This document shows, one piece after another, positions 56,646-64,000 of a DNA stretch of 64,000 nt. Numbering within the stretch: the stretch's first letter is position 1; each line of letters begins with the position of its first letter. The translations under genes were made by a program, and so were the position numbers. The notes under the pieces are model-generated. The model worked only from the letters and a program-made list of their open reading frames with translations, did not search any database and was not told the DNA's origin. The DNA is from Providencia sp. GTDB taxonomy: Bacteria > Pseudomonadota > Gammaproteobacteria > Enterobacterales > Enterobacteriaceae. The stretch spans positions 82,399 through 146,398 of the forward strand of contig NZ_DOEH01000018.1 of assembly GCF_003533305.1 (NCBI RefSeq), written 5' to 3'.

Positions 56646-58019
56646 ATGTCAGAGCAAAATATCGTTTGGGATCTTTCTCTCATCCAAAAATATAATTATT
56701 CAGGGCCACGCTATACATCGTATCCAACGGCTGTAGAATTCAATCAAGAATATGATGAGAAAGCGTTTATTAGTGCGACAGAGCGCTATCCCGAGCGCCC
56801 ATTATCTCTTTATGTACATATTCCTTTTTGTCATAAGCTTTGCTATTTCTGCGGTTGTAATAAATTGGTGACTCGGCAAAAACATAAAGCTGATGAATAT
56901 TTAAAAGTGATAGAAAAGGAAATTATTCAGCGAGCCGCATTATTGAAAAATCGTACCGTCAGCCAAATGCATTGGGGCGGAGGTACACCAACCTATCTAG
57001 ATAAAACGCAAGTCAGTCATTTAGTCGCTTTGTTAAAAACACATTTCCATTTTGCTGATGATGTGGAAATGTCGATTGAAATCGACCCTCGCGAAATTGA
57101 ATTAGACATGATTGACCATTTACGTCATGAAGGGTTTAATCGTTTAAGCATGGGTGTGCAGGACTTTAATAAAGAAGTACAACGTCTCGTCAACCGCGAA
57201 CAAGATGAAGACTTTATTTTTGCTTTAATCAAGCGAGCAAAAGAAACCGGTTTTACCTCTACAAGTATTGATTTGATTTATGGTTTACCGAAACAAACAC
57301 CAGAAAGTTTTGCTTTTACACTGCAGAAAGTCGCGGAATTATCGCCAGATCGCTTAAGTGTATTTAATTATGCACATTTACCAAATCTATTTGCTGCACA
57401 GCGCAAAATTAAAGATGAAGATTTACCTTCCGCAGAGCAAAAACTCGATATTTTGCAAGAAACTATCGCGACACTAACCTCCGATGGTTATCAGTTTATT
57501 GGAATGGATCACTTTGCACGCCCACAAGATGAGCTAGCGATTGCACAGCGTGAAGGAATATTACATCGTAATTTCCAAGGCTATACTACCCAAGGGGATT
57601 GTGATTTATTAGGTTTAGGTGTCTCAGCCATCAGTATGTTGGGTGATAACTACGCGCAAAACCAAAAAGATTTAAAAACCTATTATGCACAGGTAGAACA
57701 ACAAGGTCAGGCACTCTGGCGTGGATTAGCATTGACACATGATGATTGCATCCGTCGTGATGTGATTAAGTTGTTGATTTGTAATTTCCAACTTAATTTT
57801 TCACAGGTCGAAGAGATGTATCCTATCGATTTTAAAGTTTATTTTGCAGAGGATTTAGAACTGTTAAAACCGATGGCAGATGATGGATTAATTGAATTGA
57901 GCGAAGCAGGTATTAAAGTGACCCCACAAGGGCGTTTATTGATCCGCAATATTTGTATGTGTTTTGATGTTTATCTGAGGAGTCAGATGAGGCAGCGGCA
58001 GTTTTCACGCGTTATTTAA
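56646..58019 (+). CDS. hemN: Oxygen-independent coproporphyrinogen III oxidase
   Basis: A 457-residue radical-SAM enzyme that converts coproporphyrinogen III to protoporphyrinogen IX without oxygen. The cluster motif C-x3-C-x2-C is in HIPFCHKLCYFCGCNK. SAM-site segments MHWGGGTPTYLD and SIEIDPREIE are present. It begins SEQNIVWDLSLIQKYNYSGPRY, as in E. coli HemN (457). The ATG at 56646 has TGAGGA seven bases before it; an in-frame ATG at 56640 is too close. An ERIC-like element follows. Confidence 0.96.
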   Translation: MSEQNIVWDLSLIQKYNYSGPRYTSYPTAVEFNQEYDEKAFISATERYPERPLSLYVHIPFCHKLCYFCGCNKLVTRQKHKADEYLKVIEKEIIQRAALLKNRTVSQMHWGGGTPTYLDKTQVSHLVALLKTHFHFADDVEMSIEIDPREIELDMIDHLRHEGFNRLSMGVQDFNKEVQRLVNREQDEDFIFALIKRAKETGFTSTSIDLIYGLPKQTPESFAFTLQKVAELSPDRLSVFNYAHLPNLFAAQRKIKDEDLPSAEQKLDILQETIATLTSDGYQFIGMDHFARPQDELAIAQREGILHRNFQGYTTQGDCDLLGLGVSAISMLGDNYAQNQKDLKTYYAQVEQQGQALWRGLALTHDDCIRRDVIKLLICNFQLNFSQVEEMYPIDFKVYFAEDLELLKPMADDGLIELSEAGIKVTPQGRLLIRNICMCFDVYLRSQMRQRQFSRVI

Positions 58020-58022
58020 GGC

Positions 58023-58114
58023 TCGTCATATTTTGAACTGTAGCGGTGCTGGCTATGCTGACTAAAGATTAGTTTCATTTGCCGCCTTGCTACAGTCCAA
58101 ACTATTTAGAGCAT
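58023..58114. repeat. ERIC-family repeat between hemN and ampC
   Basis: About 92 bp, from cgtcatattttgaactgtagcgg through the gccgcct segment to aaactatttagagcatg. Ends and right arm fit ERIC, but most of the core is deleted. Confidence 0.7.
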
Positions 58115-58133
58115 GATAATCAAAGAATCAAAA

Positions 58134-59276
58134 CTAATGGTCGATTTTTTCCAATATCTGATAGGTGGCAGATATGCGCTCAGGTATTGGATACCATTTA
58201 TTGGAAAGTATCACTACAGCGATTTGGCTTTCGGGGATAAACATCGCATAGGTGGCAAATCCGTTGGTTGAGCCAGTTTTATTATAGTAAGCACGGGTTT
58301 CAGGTGCTAGAGCGGGTTGAATTAATTCTACTTTGTGTGGCTCAAGCGCCATTTCATTTCTATTACCTTGCTGCAATTGCGCAAGGGATACCGGCCACGG
58401 ATAACTTTCCCACATCATATCTTGGATGAATGAGTCAGTTGAATAAACACCAGTATGCGTATCTTCAGCCGCTTCTAGCCAAGGCTTAGCCACTTTCGTC
58501 ACCTGCATATTAATATCTAGAAAACGAATTAAATCTTTGGCTGTCGATTTCAATCCATAAGATTCTGCATCTAATATTTCTGGCGTTACTCTAACGGGTT
58601 GGTCTTTCTTATTATAACCTTGCGAATAATTCTTTTGTTGGTCTTTAGGTACATGAATATAAGTATGTTTTAGACCAAGTGCAGGTAACATTAGATTTTC
58701 CATGGCGTCGGAAAATGTCATATCTAATTGTTTTGCAGTCACAATGCCTAATAAGCCAACACCCAAGTTTGAATATGAGCGGTATTGACCGATATTTTTC
58801 TCAGGTTTCCATTGTTGATAATAACGGATTAGCTCAGCGCTGTTTGTGACTGTATTAGGTACAAATATTGATAGCCCTGAGGTATGAGTTGCAAGATTCA
58901 TAACGGTGACATTATCAAAAGCCGAGTTTTTCAGTTCAGGTATGTAATGGCTAACTTTTTGTGAAAAATCGAGCTTTCCTTGTCCCTGTGCATAAGTGGC
59001 AAGTGTGGCGGTGAAGGTTTTTGATAATGAGCCTATTTCATATAACGTGTTATCACTAACTGGAACTTTAGTTTGTTTTGATTGCACACCATAGTGGTAA
59101 ATAGTGTGTTTACCCGCAATAGAAACAGCGACTGACATGCCAGGGATCTGCTGTTGTTCCATTAATGGTTTAATTATCTCATCCATTTCTTGTTGCGTTA
59201 GAGCCAAAGCGGAAATTGAGGTAAAAGCCAAACTTAGGGCGAGAAATACTCGTCCTTGACGAAAAATAGTTTTCAT
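58134..59276 (-). CDS. ampC: Class C beta-lactamase (AmpC)
   Basis: A 380-residue periplasmic serine beta-lactamase. The signal peptide ends around SALA. Active-site motifs are S-L-S-K (in YEIGSLSKTF; Ser64 and Lys67 of class C numbering), Y-S-N (in RSYSNLGV; Tyr150) and K-T-G (in YYNKTGSTNGF; Lys315). All are intact and the length is typical, so an active enzyme is expected. It is divergent from an AmpR-type LysR gene, the arrangement that gives beta-lactam-inducible expression. An ERIC element lies just downstream. Confidence 0.95.
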   Translation of the reverse strand: MKTIFRQGRVFLALSLAFTSISALALTQQEMDEIIKPLMEQQQIPGMSVAVSIAGKHTIYHYGVQSKQTKVPVSDNTLYEIGSLSKTFTATLATYAQGQGKLDFSQKVSHYIPELKNSAFDNVTVMNLATHTSGLSIFVPNTVTNSAELIRYYQQWKPEKNIGQYRSYSNLGVGLLGIVTAKQLDMTFSDAMENLMLPALGLKHTYIHVPKDQQKNYSQGYNKKDQPVRVTPEILDAESYGLKSTAKDLIRFLDINMQVTKVAKPWLEAAEDTHTGVYSTDSFIQDMMWESYPWPVSLAQLQQGNRNEMALEPHKVELIQPALAPETRAYYNKTGSTNGFATYAMFIPESQIAVVILSNKWYPIPERISATYQILEKIDH

Positions 59277-59379
59277 AAGGTTATTTATCCAAAGAGAAAG
59301 TTTAGGTTATTGCTAATTAAATACAGGAAATCACTATTTAGCTGTTTCGAAGTACTTTAAAATACATTGTTAACACCTA

Positions 59380-59394
59380 CCAATGCGTTATTGG
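59380..59394. promoter_or_regulatory. Short palindrome in ampC-ampR control region
   Basis: ccaat-gcgtt-attgg is an inverted repeat in the 187-bp divergent promoter region. It may be part of an AmpR operator. The classical AmpR sequence was not recognised, so this is weak. Confidence 0.3.
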
Positions 59395-59463
59395 CGGCTA
59401 GTATGCGTGTTTTAGGTTTTTATGTGTAACGATATAAAATTCGATGAGGCAAAAGAAAATCTT

Positions 59464-60339
59464 ATGTCAGGTAACTATCGTCACCGGCTTCCACTTAATG
59501 GCTTGCGGGCGTTTGAAGCGTCGGCTCGTCATCTTAATTTTACACGTGCGGGCCTTGAATTGAATGTAACGCAGGCCGCCGTTAGCCAGCAGGTTCGCTT
59601 ACTAGAGGAACAATTAGGTTTAGAATTATTTATTCGTTTACCGAGAGGGTTAGCGCTGACAGATGAGGGACTCGCATTATTGCCAGTACTAAGTCGTTCT
59701 TTTGATCAAATTGAATCATTATTACAGCAATTTGAAGATGGACACTATCACGAGGTATTAAGTATTTCAGTGGTGGGTACTTTTGCGGTTGGCTGGTTAT
59801 TACCGCGTTTAGAGCGGTTTTCTCATTTATATCCTTATATTGATTTGCGTATTATGACCCACAATAACGTGGTCAATTTAGCTGCGGAAGGAACTGATTT
59901 TGCTATTCGTTTTGGTGAAGGGCTCTGGCCATTGGTAGAAAATATCTCGTTATTTTCTACGGCGCATACGGTGGTATGTTCAGAAAAAGTGGGCCATAAG
60001 CTCAAACACCCAATTGATTTAAAAGAACATCAACTTATGCGTTCCTATCGTAAAGATGAATGGGAGAAATGGTTTTTAGCCGCAGAGATTGAGCCATGGC
60101 GTGTTAAAGGCCCTATATTTGACTCATCGCGTTTAATCGTTGAGGCGGCGTTAATGACTAACGGTATCGCACTAGTGCCGAGTTGTATGTTTGAACATGA
60201 ATTAAGTGCTGGATTATTAGTTCAACCATTTAATATTAGCGTCACTCTGGGCGGTTATTGGTTAAGTCGTTTGAAATCCAAACCGATGACACCTGCAATG
60301 GTAATATTTCAGAATTGGTTATTGGATGAATCAAAGTAG
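59464..60339 (+). CDS. ampR: LysR-type regulator of ampC (AmpR)
   Basis: A 291-residue LysR-family regulator, close to AmpR. The N-terminal helix-turn-helix reads FTRAGLELNVTQAAVSQQVRLLEEQLG. The effector domain includes ISVVGTFAVGWLLPRL and the AmpR-like RSYRKDEWEKWF and LGGYWLSRL. AmpR binds murein breakdown products and UDP-muramyl pentapeptide to switch ampC on or off. The ATG at 59464 begins SGNYRHRLPLNGLRAFE, aligned with AmpR; an ATG at 59422 adds 14 residues. It is divergent from ampC and ends at a bidirectional terminator. Confidence 0.92.
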   Translation: MSGNYRHRLPLNGLRAFEASARHLNFTRAGLELNVTQAAVSQQVRLLEEQLGLELFIRLPRGLALTDEGLALLPVLSRSFDQIESLLQQFEDGHYHEVLSISVVGTFAVGWLLPRLERFSHLYPYIDLRIMTHNNVVNLAAEGTDFAIRFGEGLWPLVENISLFSTAHTVVCSEKVGHKLKHPIDLKEHQLMRSYRKDEWEKWFLAAEIEPWRVKGPIFDSSRLIVEAALMTNGIALVPSCMFEHELSAGLLVQPFNISVTLGGYWLSRLKSKPMTPAMVIFQNWLLDESK

Positions 60340-60348
60340 AGGAAATAA

Positions 60349-60390
60349 GCCGGTGTCATGATGAAATTGACACCGGTTATAATAAATAGA
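60349..60390. terminator. Bidirectional terminator between ampR and the fimbrial operon end
   Basis: ccggtgtca (60350-60358) and tgacaccgg (60368-60376) form a perfect 9-bp stem with a nine-base loop, between convergent genes. Confidence 0.75.
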
Positions 60391-60423
60391 CATTTTTAGA
60401 TGTCCAAGTAGGTTGATAAACAG

Positions 60424-60711
60424 TTAAAAGACAAGTGCTTCAGCCGCATAATAATCCTTTTTACAATGCGCTTCGTTTGTTATTTTATTTTCGGTACTGA
60501 GGTCGGTAAAAAAATAAACAGGATCGATATTAAATATTTGAGATAAGTGATATATCGTATCGACATGTATATTAACGTCACCATTTTCATAACGAGATTG
60601 GTGTTGTTGGCTAATGCCTAATAAAAGACTTAATGTTTTAGCACTCATTCCATGACTTTCTCGCAATGCTCTTATTTTTAAGCCTACAAGTTTTGATATT
60701 TTCTTATGCAT
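60424..60711 (-). CDS. MrpJ-like HTH (XRE) regulator 1
   Basis: A 95-residue DNA-binding protein with a Cro/C1-type helix-turn-helix: KIRALRESHGMSAKTLSLLLGISQQHQSRYENG. The S-Q-Q-x-Q-S-R-Y-E motif is the hallmark of MrpJ-type regulators, which sit at the end of fimbrial operons in Proteus and repress flagellar genes. This copy has Y-E-N-G and a longer C-terminus than its two neighbours. It lies 61 bp beyond the second copy, at the far end of the fimbrial operon. The target is not known. Confidence 0.8.
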   Translation of the reverse strand: MHKKISKLVGLKIRALRESHGMSAKTLSLLLGISQQHQSRYENGDVNIHVDTIYHLSQIFNIDPVYFFTDLSTENKITNEAHCKKDYYAAEALVF

Positions 60712-60772
60712 AATCTAAGCCTCTATTAGTTATTTTTAATTCACTATTTATTTAATTAAATGACCTATTAAA

Positions 60773-61003
60773 TTATGGCTTATCATTTATAGTTAATAAG
60801 TCAATATAGTTTAGTTTAAGGTATTTAACGTATTGTGCTAATCTTTCTAAGTTAATTCGATTAATACCTCTTTCATATCGTGATTGTTGTTGTGCACTGA
60901 TTCCTATTTCTTTAGAGATTAGCCTTAATGGGACACCTTTCATTTTTCGATAATAAAGTATATTATTGCCAACTATTTTAGATAGAGGATAATTTTCTCG
61001 CAT
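60773..61003 (-). CDS. MrpJ-like HTH (XRE) regulator 2
   Basis: A 76-residue helix-turn-helix protein. The core reads VGNNILYYRKMKGVPLRLISKEIGI and then SAQQQSRYERGINRINL. It shares Y-E-R-G-I-N-R-I-N-L exactly with the third copy, so the two are recent paralogues. It is short, almost only the DNA-binding domain. A gap of 289 bp separates it from copy 3. MrpJ-like regulation of motility or fimbriae is the likely role. Confidence 0.8.
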   Translation of the reverse strand: MRENYPLSKIVGNNILYYRKMKGVPLRLISKEIGISAQQQSRYERGINRINLERLAQYVKYLKLNYIDLLTINDKP

Positions 61004-61292
61004 GGTAAATTCCTTTTATATTTATAACATTGAAATAAAAACTTCAAGATATGATTGTTTTTATGAGGTTTTTTAATTGAAAAATAATGTATGCAATATA
61101 ATTCATAGGTAAATACTATACGTTATCACTCTATCAGATTGTCATTTATACGTGAATAGGTCTTGGCCATTAAATTAATAAATAATTTCAATGTTCCTAT
61201 TTGCTTTTATTGATGCTCGAATAACGTCAGAAAAAAAACATAAATATTAAATAAAACTGCTGGTTATTTCATACGTTATCAATAAATAAGAA
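61004..61292. other. Spacer between MrpJ-like genes 2 and 3
   Basis: About 289 bp, AT-rich, without a credible ORF. It may hold a separate promoter for the two distal regulator genes. No terminator or recognised site is seen. Confidence 0.4.
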
Positions 61293-61574
61293 TCATTTCT
61301 GTATGTTTTTTACTTCCGATAAAAAATAGGCGTTAATTTCATCGCTTTCTTTATCGTCGAGTATGAAAAAACTAGATAATTTAATATTAAATACTTTGGC
61401 ATACTTATTTAGCTTATCTAAATTAATTCGATTAATTCCTCTTTCATATCTCGATTGTTGTTGTTCACTAACGCCTATTACTTTAGATAAATCGGTTAAT
61501 GACATTCCTTTCATTTTTCGATGATATGTAATCTTGTGACCAATAACTCTTGAGATGGGATAGAAATCAGGCAT
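61293..61574 (-). CDS. MrpJ-like HTH (XRE) regulator 3
   Basis: A 93-residue helix-turn-helix protein, the first of three in transcription order. The core reads IGHKITYHRKMKGMSLTDLSKVIGV and then SEQQQSRYERGINRINLDKL, followed by a short helical tail. It begins 58 bp after the last pilin gene, the position of mrpJ in the Proteus mrp operon. It is probably cotranscribed with the fimbriae, so that adhesion and motility are made exclusive, by analogy with MrpJ. Confidence 0.82.
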   Translation of the reverse strand: MPDFYPISRVIGHKITYHRKMKGMSLTDLSKVIGVSEQQQSRYERGINRINLDKLNKYAKVFNIKLSSFFILDDKESDEINAYFLSEVKNIQK

Positions 61575-61632
61575 TAAATAATCTCCTATCTACTTACAGA
61601 TTAAAATACGTTAAGTAAAAACACTAATTTGG

Positions 61633-62130
61633 TTAATGGTACACAAAAGTAAATTCGAGGTGGCTATTAAATGAACCGGGCATCATACCACTACCGTAGC
61701 CTGCAACTCTGGCTGAAAATGGAATTTCTACGCTGCGGGTTAAGCTATTAACGGGAGTGATAATTTTATCGCCATTCTTGATTGTCGTTTTATTTGCGCC
61801 ATTAGCCAGATTTAGCGCAACATTTTGTGCCGTACCTTTATTTAAAAAATACTCTGCGGTGGTTAGGTCCGGTGTTCCAGATATGGTCATGATGGCTTCA
61901 TTAGTGCCCATAGGGCAGTTTTTTAGTTTTACTGAAAAATCAACCCAAGGTGATTTTTGAGTATCTTTGATATTCCAAATATTAATTTTTTTTAGGTCAA
62001 TTAAATAGCTAGTTTTCACTAATTCACAAGGCATTGCAGTGATATAACCATGAATATTGATATTTACGGTTTCCCCAATTGCACTCAAAGGGCTAGCAAG
62101 AAGTAATAATGAAAGTAATATTTTTTTCAT
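61633..62130 (-). CDS. Fimbrial subunit (minor pilin)
   Basis: A 165-residue secreted pilin. The signal peptide ends near LSAIGE. The mature protein starts TVNINIHGYITAMPCEL, with the first pilin cysteine, and has a second in LKNCPMGT. The C-terminus ends LEFTFVYH, the alternating pattern for donor-strand exchange. It is the last structural gene before the regulators, 14 bp after the previous pilin. Being so close to the adhesin gene, it is more likely a minor or linker subunit than the shaft. Confidence 0.82.
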   Translation of the reverse strand: MKKILLSLLLLASPLSAIGETVNINIHGYITAMPCELVKTSYLIDLKKINIWNIKDTQKSPWVDFSVKLKNCPMGTNEAIMTISGTPDLTTAEYFLNKGTAQNVALNLANGANKTTIKNGDKIITPVNSLTRSVEIPFSARVAGYGSGMMPGSFNSHLEFTFVYH

Positions 62131-62144
62131 TTTATTATTCGTCC

Positions 62145-62663
62145 TTATAAATAAGTGATCGTCGCTGTAATATTGGCAGATATCGAGCCAGGAACGACAT
62201 TACCTAACGAGCTAAATGCACGAGTTCTAAGTGGAATAATGGCATCTGTTTGTCCGTTTAGTGGTACTTGCAGTACTTTTTGATTACCAAGTAAAACGGA
62301 TCCATCCCCATTTTGTAGTTGTACCGCGACATTTTTTGCTGTACCTAAATTCTTGTACAAGCTGGTTTCATCGGTAGTATCTGCGGAGCCTGAAAATGTT
62401 AATTTAATTTGATTCACAAAAGAGGAACAATTATTTAAATTAATATTAAACGGCTTCCATTCTGAACTCGTTTGAGGGGCGTTAAAGAGATCAATAGGTA
62501 AACGTTTAAAATCAATATCGATATTATTACCACCAGAAAGGTTGCAGGTGGCTGCTTTGATATTACCTGTGAAGTTTAAAGTGATATTATTAGCTGTAAA
62601 TGAATAAAAACTCACTAATAATAGACTACTTATCAACGATAAAGTTATTGTTAATTTTTTCAT
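62145..62663 (-). CDS. Fimbrial subunit (minor pilin)
   Basis: A 172-residue secreted pilin with a signal peptide ending near SFTA. The mature start NITLNFTGNIKAATCNLSGG carries the G-x-I-x-x-x-T-C motif of type 1 pilins, and the second cysteine is in LNNCSSF. The C-terminus ends ANITATITYL, the usual beta-strand for chaperone capture. It lies nine bases after the adhesin gene and before the other pilin. Probably an adaptor subunit near the tip. Confidence 0.85.
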   Translation of the reverse strand: MKKLTITLSLISSLLLVSFYSFTANNITLNFTGNIKAATCNLSGGNNIDIDFKRLPIDLFNAPQTSSEWKPFNINLNNCSSFVNQIKLTFSGSADTTDETSLYKNLGTAKNVAVQLQNGDGSVLLGNQKVLQVPLNGQTDAIIPLRTRAFSSLGNVVPGSISANITATITYL

Positions 62664-62672
62664 TGCCTATTC

Positions 62673-63641
62673 CTACTCATAGCGAATATTAACGGTAGCT
62701 GTCGCATTTGCTGTTCCAGGTGTTATGGTATTTGTCGTTTTGATATACCTCGCTTTCCAATTAAATAGATAATCACCAGCTGGGACATTATTTTGCAAAC
62801 TATTTTTAGTATTTAATTTAACGGGTAGATTATTTTTATCTAATAATTGAATTGCAACGCCAGTCGCTTTGTTTGTGCCAGAAAGTGCAAGTTTTCCTGT
62901 TGCCGCATCAACATATCCACCACTACTCGTAATTGTTGTTTTAATATTTGTTCCTGCTTTGCATGTTAGTGATATCGGAATATCAACCATATCACTGGTA
63001 TCACCGATGTTATTAAATTGAGTATCATACCAGTCACCCATATTGATATTATAAGTAGATTGATTATTTTTTAATGAGCAACTAAGTACATTTATTCTAT
63101 AGTTATTTGAAAATGATACTGTTGAAATGAAAAAGTTGGTGCCTGTTGTTTTATTCTGTTGGTAGAATCTAGCCAATTGCCTTATTGAAATAACTCCCCC
63201 AGAAGTCACCTGACCAATTTTTTCTATATTAATGACCCAACCGAGGTTCGAAAATGTCCAAGTGGTATCAGTATATGGGCCATTTACCGGAAAAAAATAA
63301 TTTGGCCCAAATGAATTAATTCTTGCTCTAACACCAATACCATTAACTCCACTTATTGCCATGCCATTACTCACTGATGTTAGATAGACTCCTACTTGAT
63401 TTCCTCCGCAACTCATATCAACGCCATTAGTTGGATTATAATTTCCAGTGTAAATCGGTAGCGATATCGAACTTAGTAATTTAATCGATGTATCATCGTA
63501 CTGTATATTTATTGTTTCATTTGGAATCGTCTTCTGCATATCACGCCAAGTTGGATTTTGCACACATGCAGAAGAAGAATATCCTGAGTAAAGGCTAAAT
63601 AAACTTATTACTAGGATAATTTTGTATTTTGTTTTTTTCAT
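62673..63641 (-). CDS. Fimbrial tip adhesin-like protein (two-domain)
   Basis: A 322-residue secreted protein with a signal peptide ending near YSSSA, then CVQNPTWRD. The length and layout fit a two-domain adhesin: about 170 residues of N-terminal receptor domain, then a pilin domain starting near INVLSCSLKNNQSTYNINMG and ending NATATVNIRYE. It follows the usher by 16 bp, the usual place for an adhesin. It is not clearly similar to the adhesin of the first operon at 12256. Ligand unknown. Confidence 0.75.
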   Translation of the reverse strand: MKKTKYKIILVISLFSLYSGYSSSACVQNPTWRDMQKTIPNETINIQYDDTSIKLLSSISLPIYTGNYNPTNGVDMSCGGNQVGVYLTSVSNGMAISGVNGIGVRARINSFGPNYFFPVNGPYTDTTWTFSNLGWVINIEKIGQVTSGGVISIRQLARFYQQNKTTGTNFFISTVSFSNNYRINVLSCSLKNNQSTYNINMGDWYDTQFNNIGDTSDMVDIPISLTCKAGTNIKTTITSSGGYVDAATGKLALSGTNKATGVAIQLLDKNNLPVKLNTKNSLQNNVPAGDYLFNWKARYIKTTNTITPGTANATATVNIRYE

Positions 63642-63657
63642 AACTATCTATTTCCTA

Positions 63658-64000
63658 TTACTGGCAAACCGCAGTCGTTTTATATAAACCCATATAATTA
63701 GATAAACCAGCTAAGTTATAATTTACTTGGCATTGCTGCTTATCATTATATTGAATAATAAAATTTCCATTTTCTGCTAAGCCAGATAAATACAATTCAC
63801 CGTCATTACCGACCATGCCATTTAACTGACTTTCACCGTTGAATATTGTTTGTGCGCCAAAAGGTACCGGTTTACCGTCAGTGAAAGTAAGCACCATAAT
63901 GGCACGATAGCCCACATTGGCGGCAAAGTTTGCTTTCACGATAGCGCCACGGCTTGGTGAAACGCTTTGGCTGGTTAAGTCCATTTCAGTGTCATTTGGT
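63658..64000 (-). CDS. Fimbrial outer-membrane usher, C-terminal part (cut by window edge)
   Basis: The last 113 codons of an usher that continues past the right edge. The segment SQSVSPSRGAIVKANFAANVGYRAIMVLTF is the conserved usher C-terminal domain start, followed by VPFGAQTIFNGESQLNGMVGNDGELYLSGL and ending with two cysteines (QQCQVNYNL and TTAVCQ). An internal ATG at 63984 is not the start: the frame stays open to base 64000. The operon runs leftwards: usher, adhesin, two pilins, three regulators. Confidence 0.9.
   Translation of the reverse strand, partial: PNDTEMDLTSQSVSPSRGAIVKANFAANVGYRAIMVLTFTDGKPVPFGAQTIFNGESQLNGMVGNDGELYLSGLAENGNFIIQYNDKQQCQVNYNLAGLSNYMGLYKTTAVCQ

Overview
The window looks like chromosomal DNA of an enterobacterium of the Morganellaceae, most likely Providencia. 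The base composition is AT-rich. The order nfuA, gntX/bioH, feoCBA, tex, greB, ompR-envZ is the familiar enterobacterial block. Small MrpJ-type regulators sit beside chaperone-usher fimbriae, as in Proteus and Providencia, and there is a chromosomal ampC/ampR pair. The species is inferred, not proven. No rRNA, tRNA, insertion sequence, prophage or CRISPR array was seen.

Left part (1-17 kb): a Fur-box-preceded TonB-dependent receptor diverges from a two-gene RND efflux pump. Then come a Phd/RelE-type toxin-antitoxin pair, an MFS exporter with a SemiSWEET transporter, an EmrAB-type pump, and a complete four-gene chaperone-usher fimbrial operon (pilin, chaperone, usher, two-domain adhesin) on the minus strand. 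A gene-free 1.2 kb AT-rich stretch lies upstream of that operon.

Middle part (18-46 kb): a YafE-like methyltransferase, ydhR, phrB, proP, poxB, a candidate small RNA, alkA, an unusual DUF2569-DUF488-DUF2569 cluster and an ABC-F ATPase. Next come glpD, glpR, glpG and glpE, all on one strand (in E. coli glpD diverges from glpEGR). The conserved block follows: nfuA, gntX, bioH, feoABC with Fur and FNR boxes, tex, greB, ompR-envZ. The 3' end of glpD carries a 16-bp tandem repeat that has shifted its last codons out of frame.

Right part (45-64 kb): an orphan lysine- and proline-rich protein gene lies between envZ and the phosphate operon pstSCAB-phoU, which has a perfect Pho box. After it come an amino-acid ABC transporter without its own ATPase, adeP with a perfect PurR box, yihI, hemN, and ampC/ampR. 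At the end, a second fimbrial operon enters from the right edge (usher 3' end, adhesin, two pilins) and finishes with three MrpJ-like HTH genes.

At least seven ERIC-family intergenic repeats, full or internally deleted, are scattered between genes from 32 to 58 kb, including a tandem cluster after phoU. The most interesting loci are the orphan proline-rich protein, the glpD repeat, the MrpJ triplet, the structured intergenic RNA candidate and the DUF2569/DUF488 cluster.
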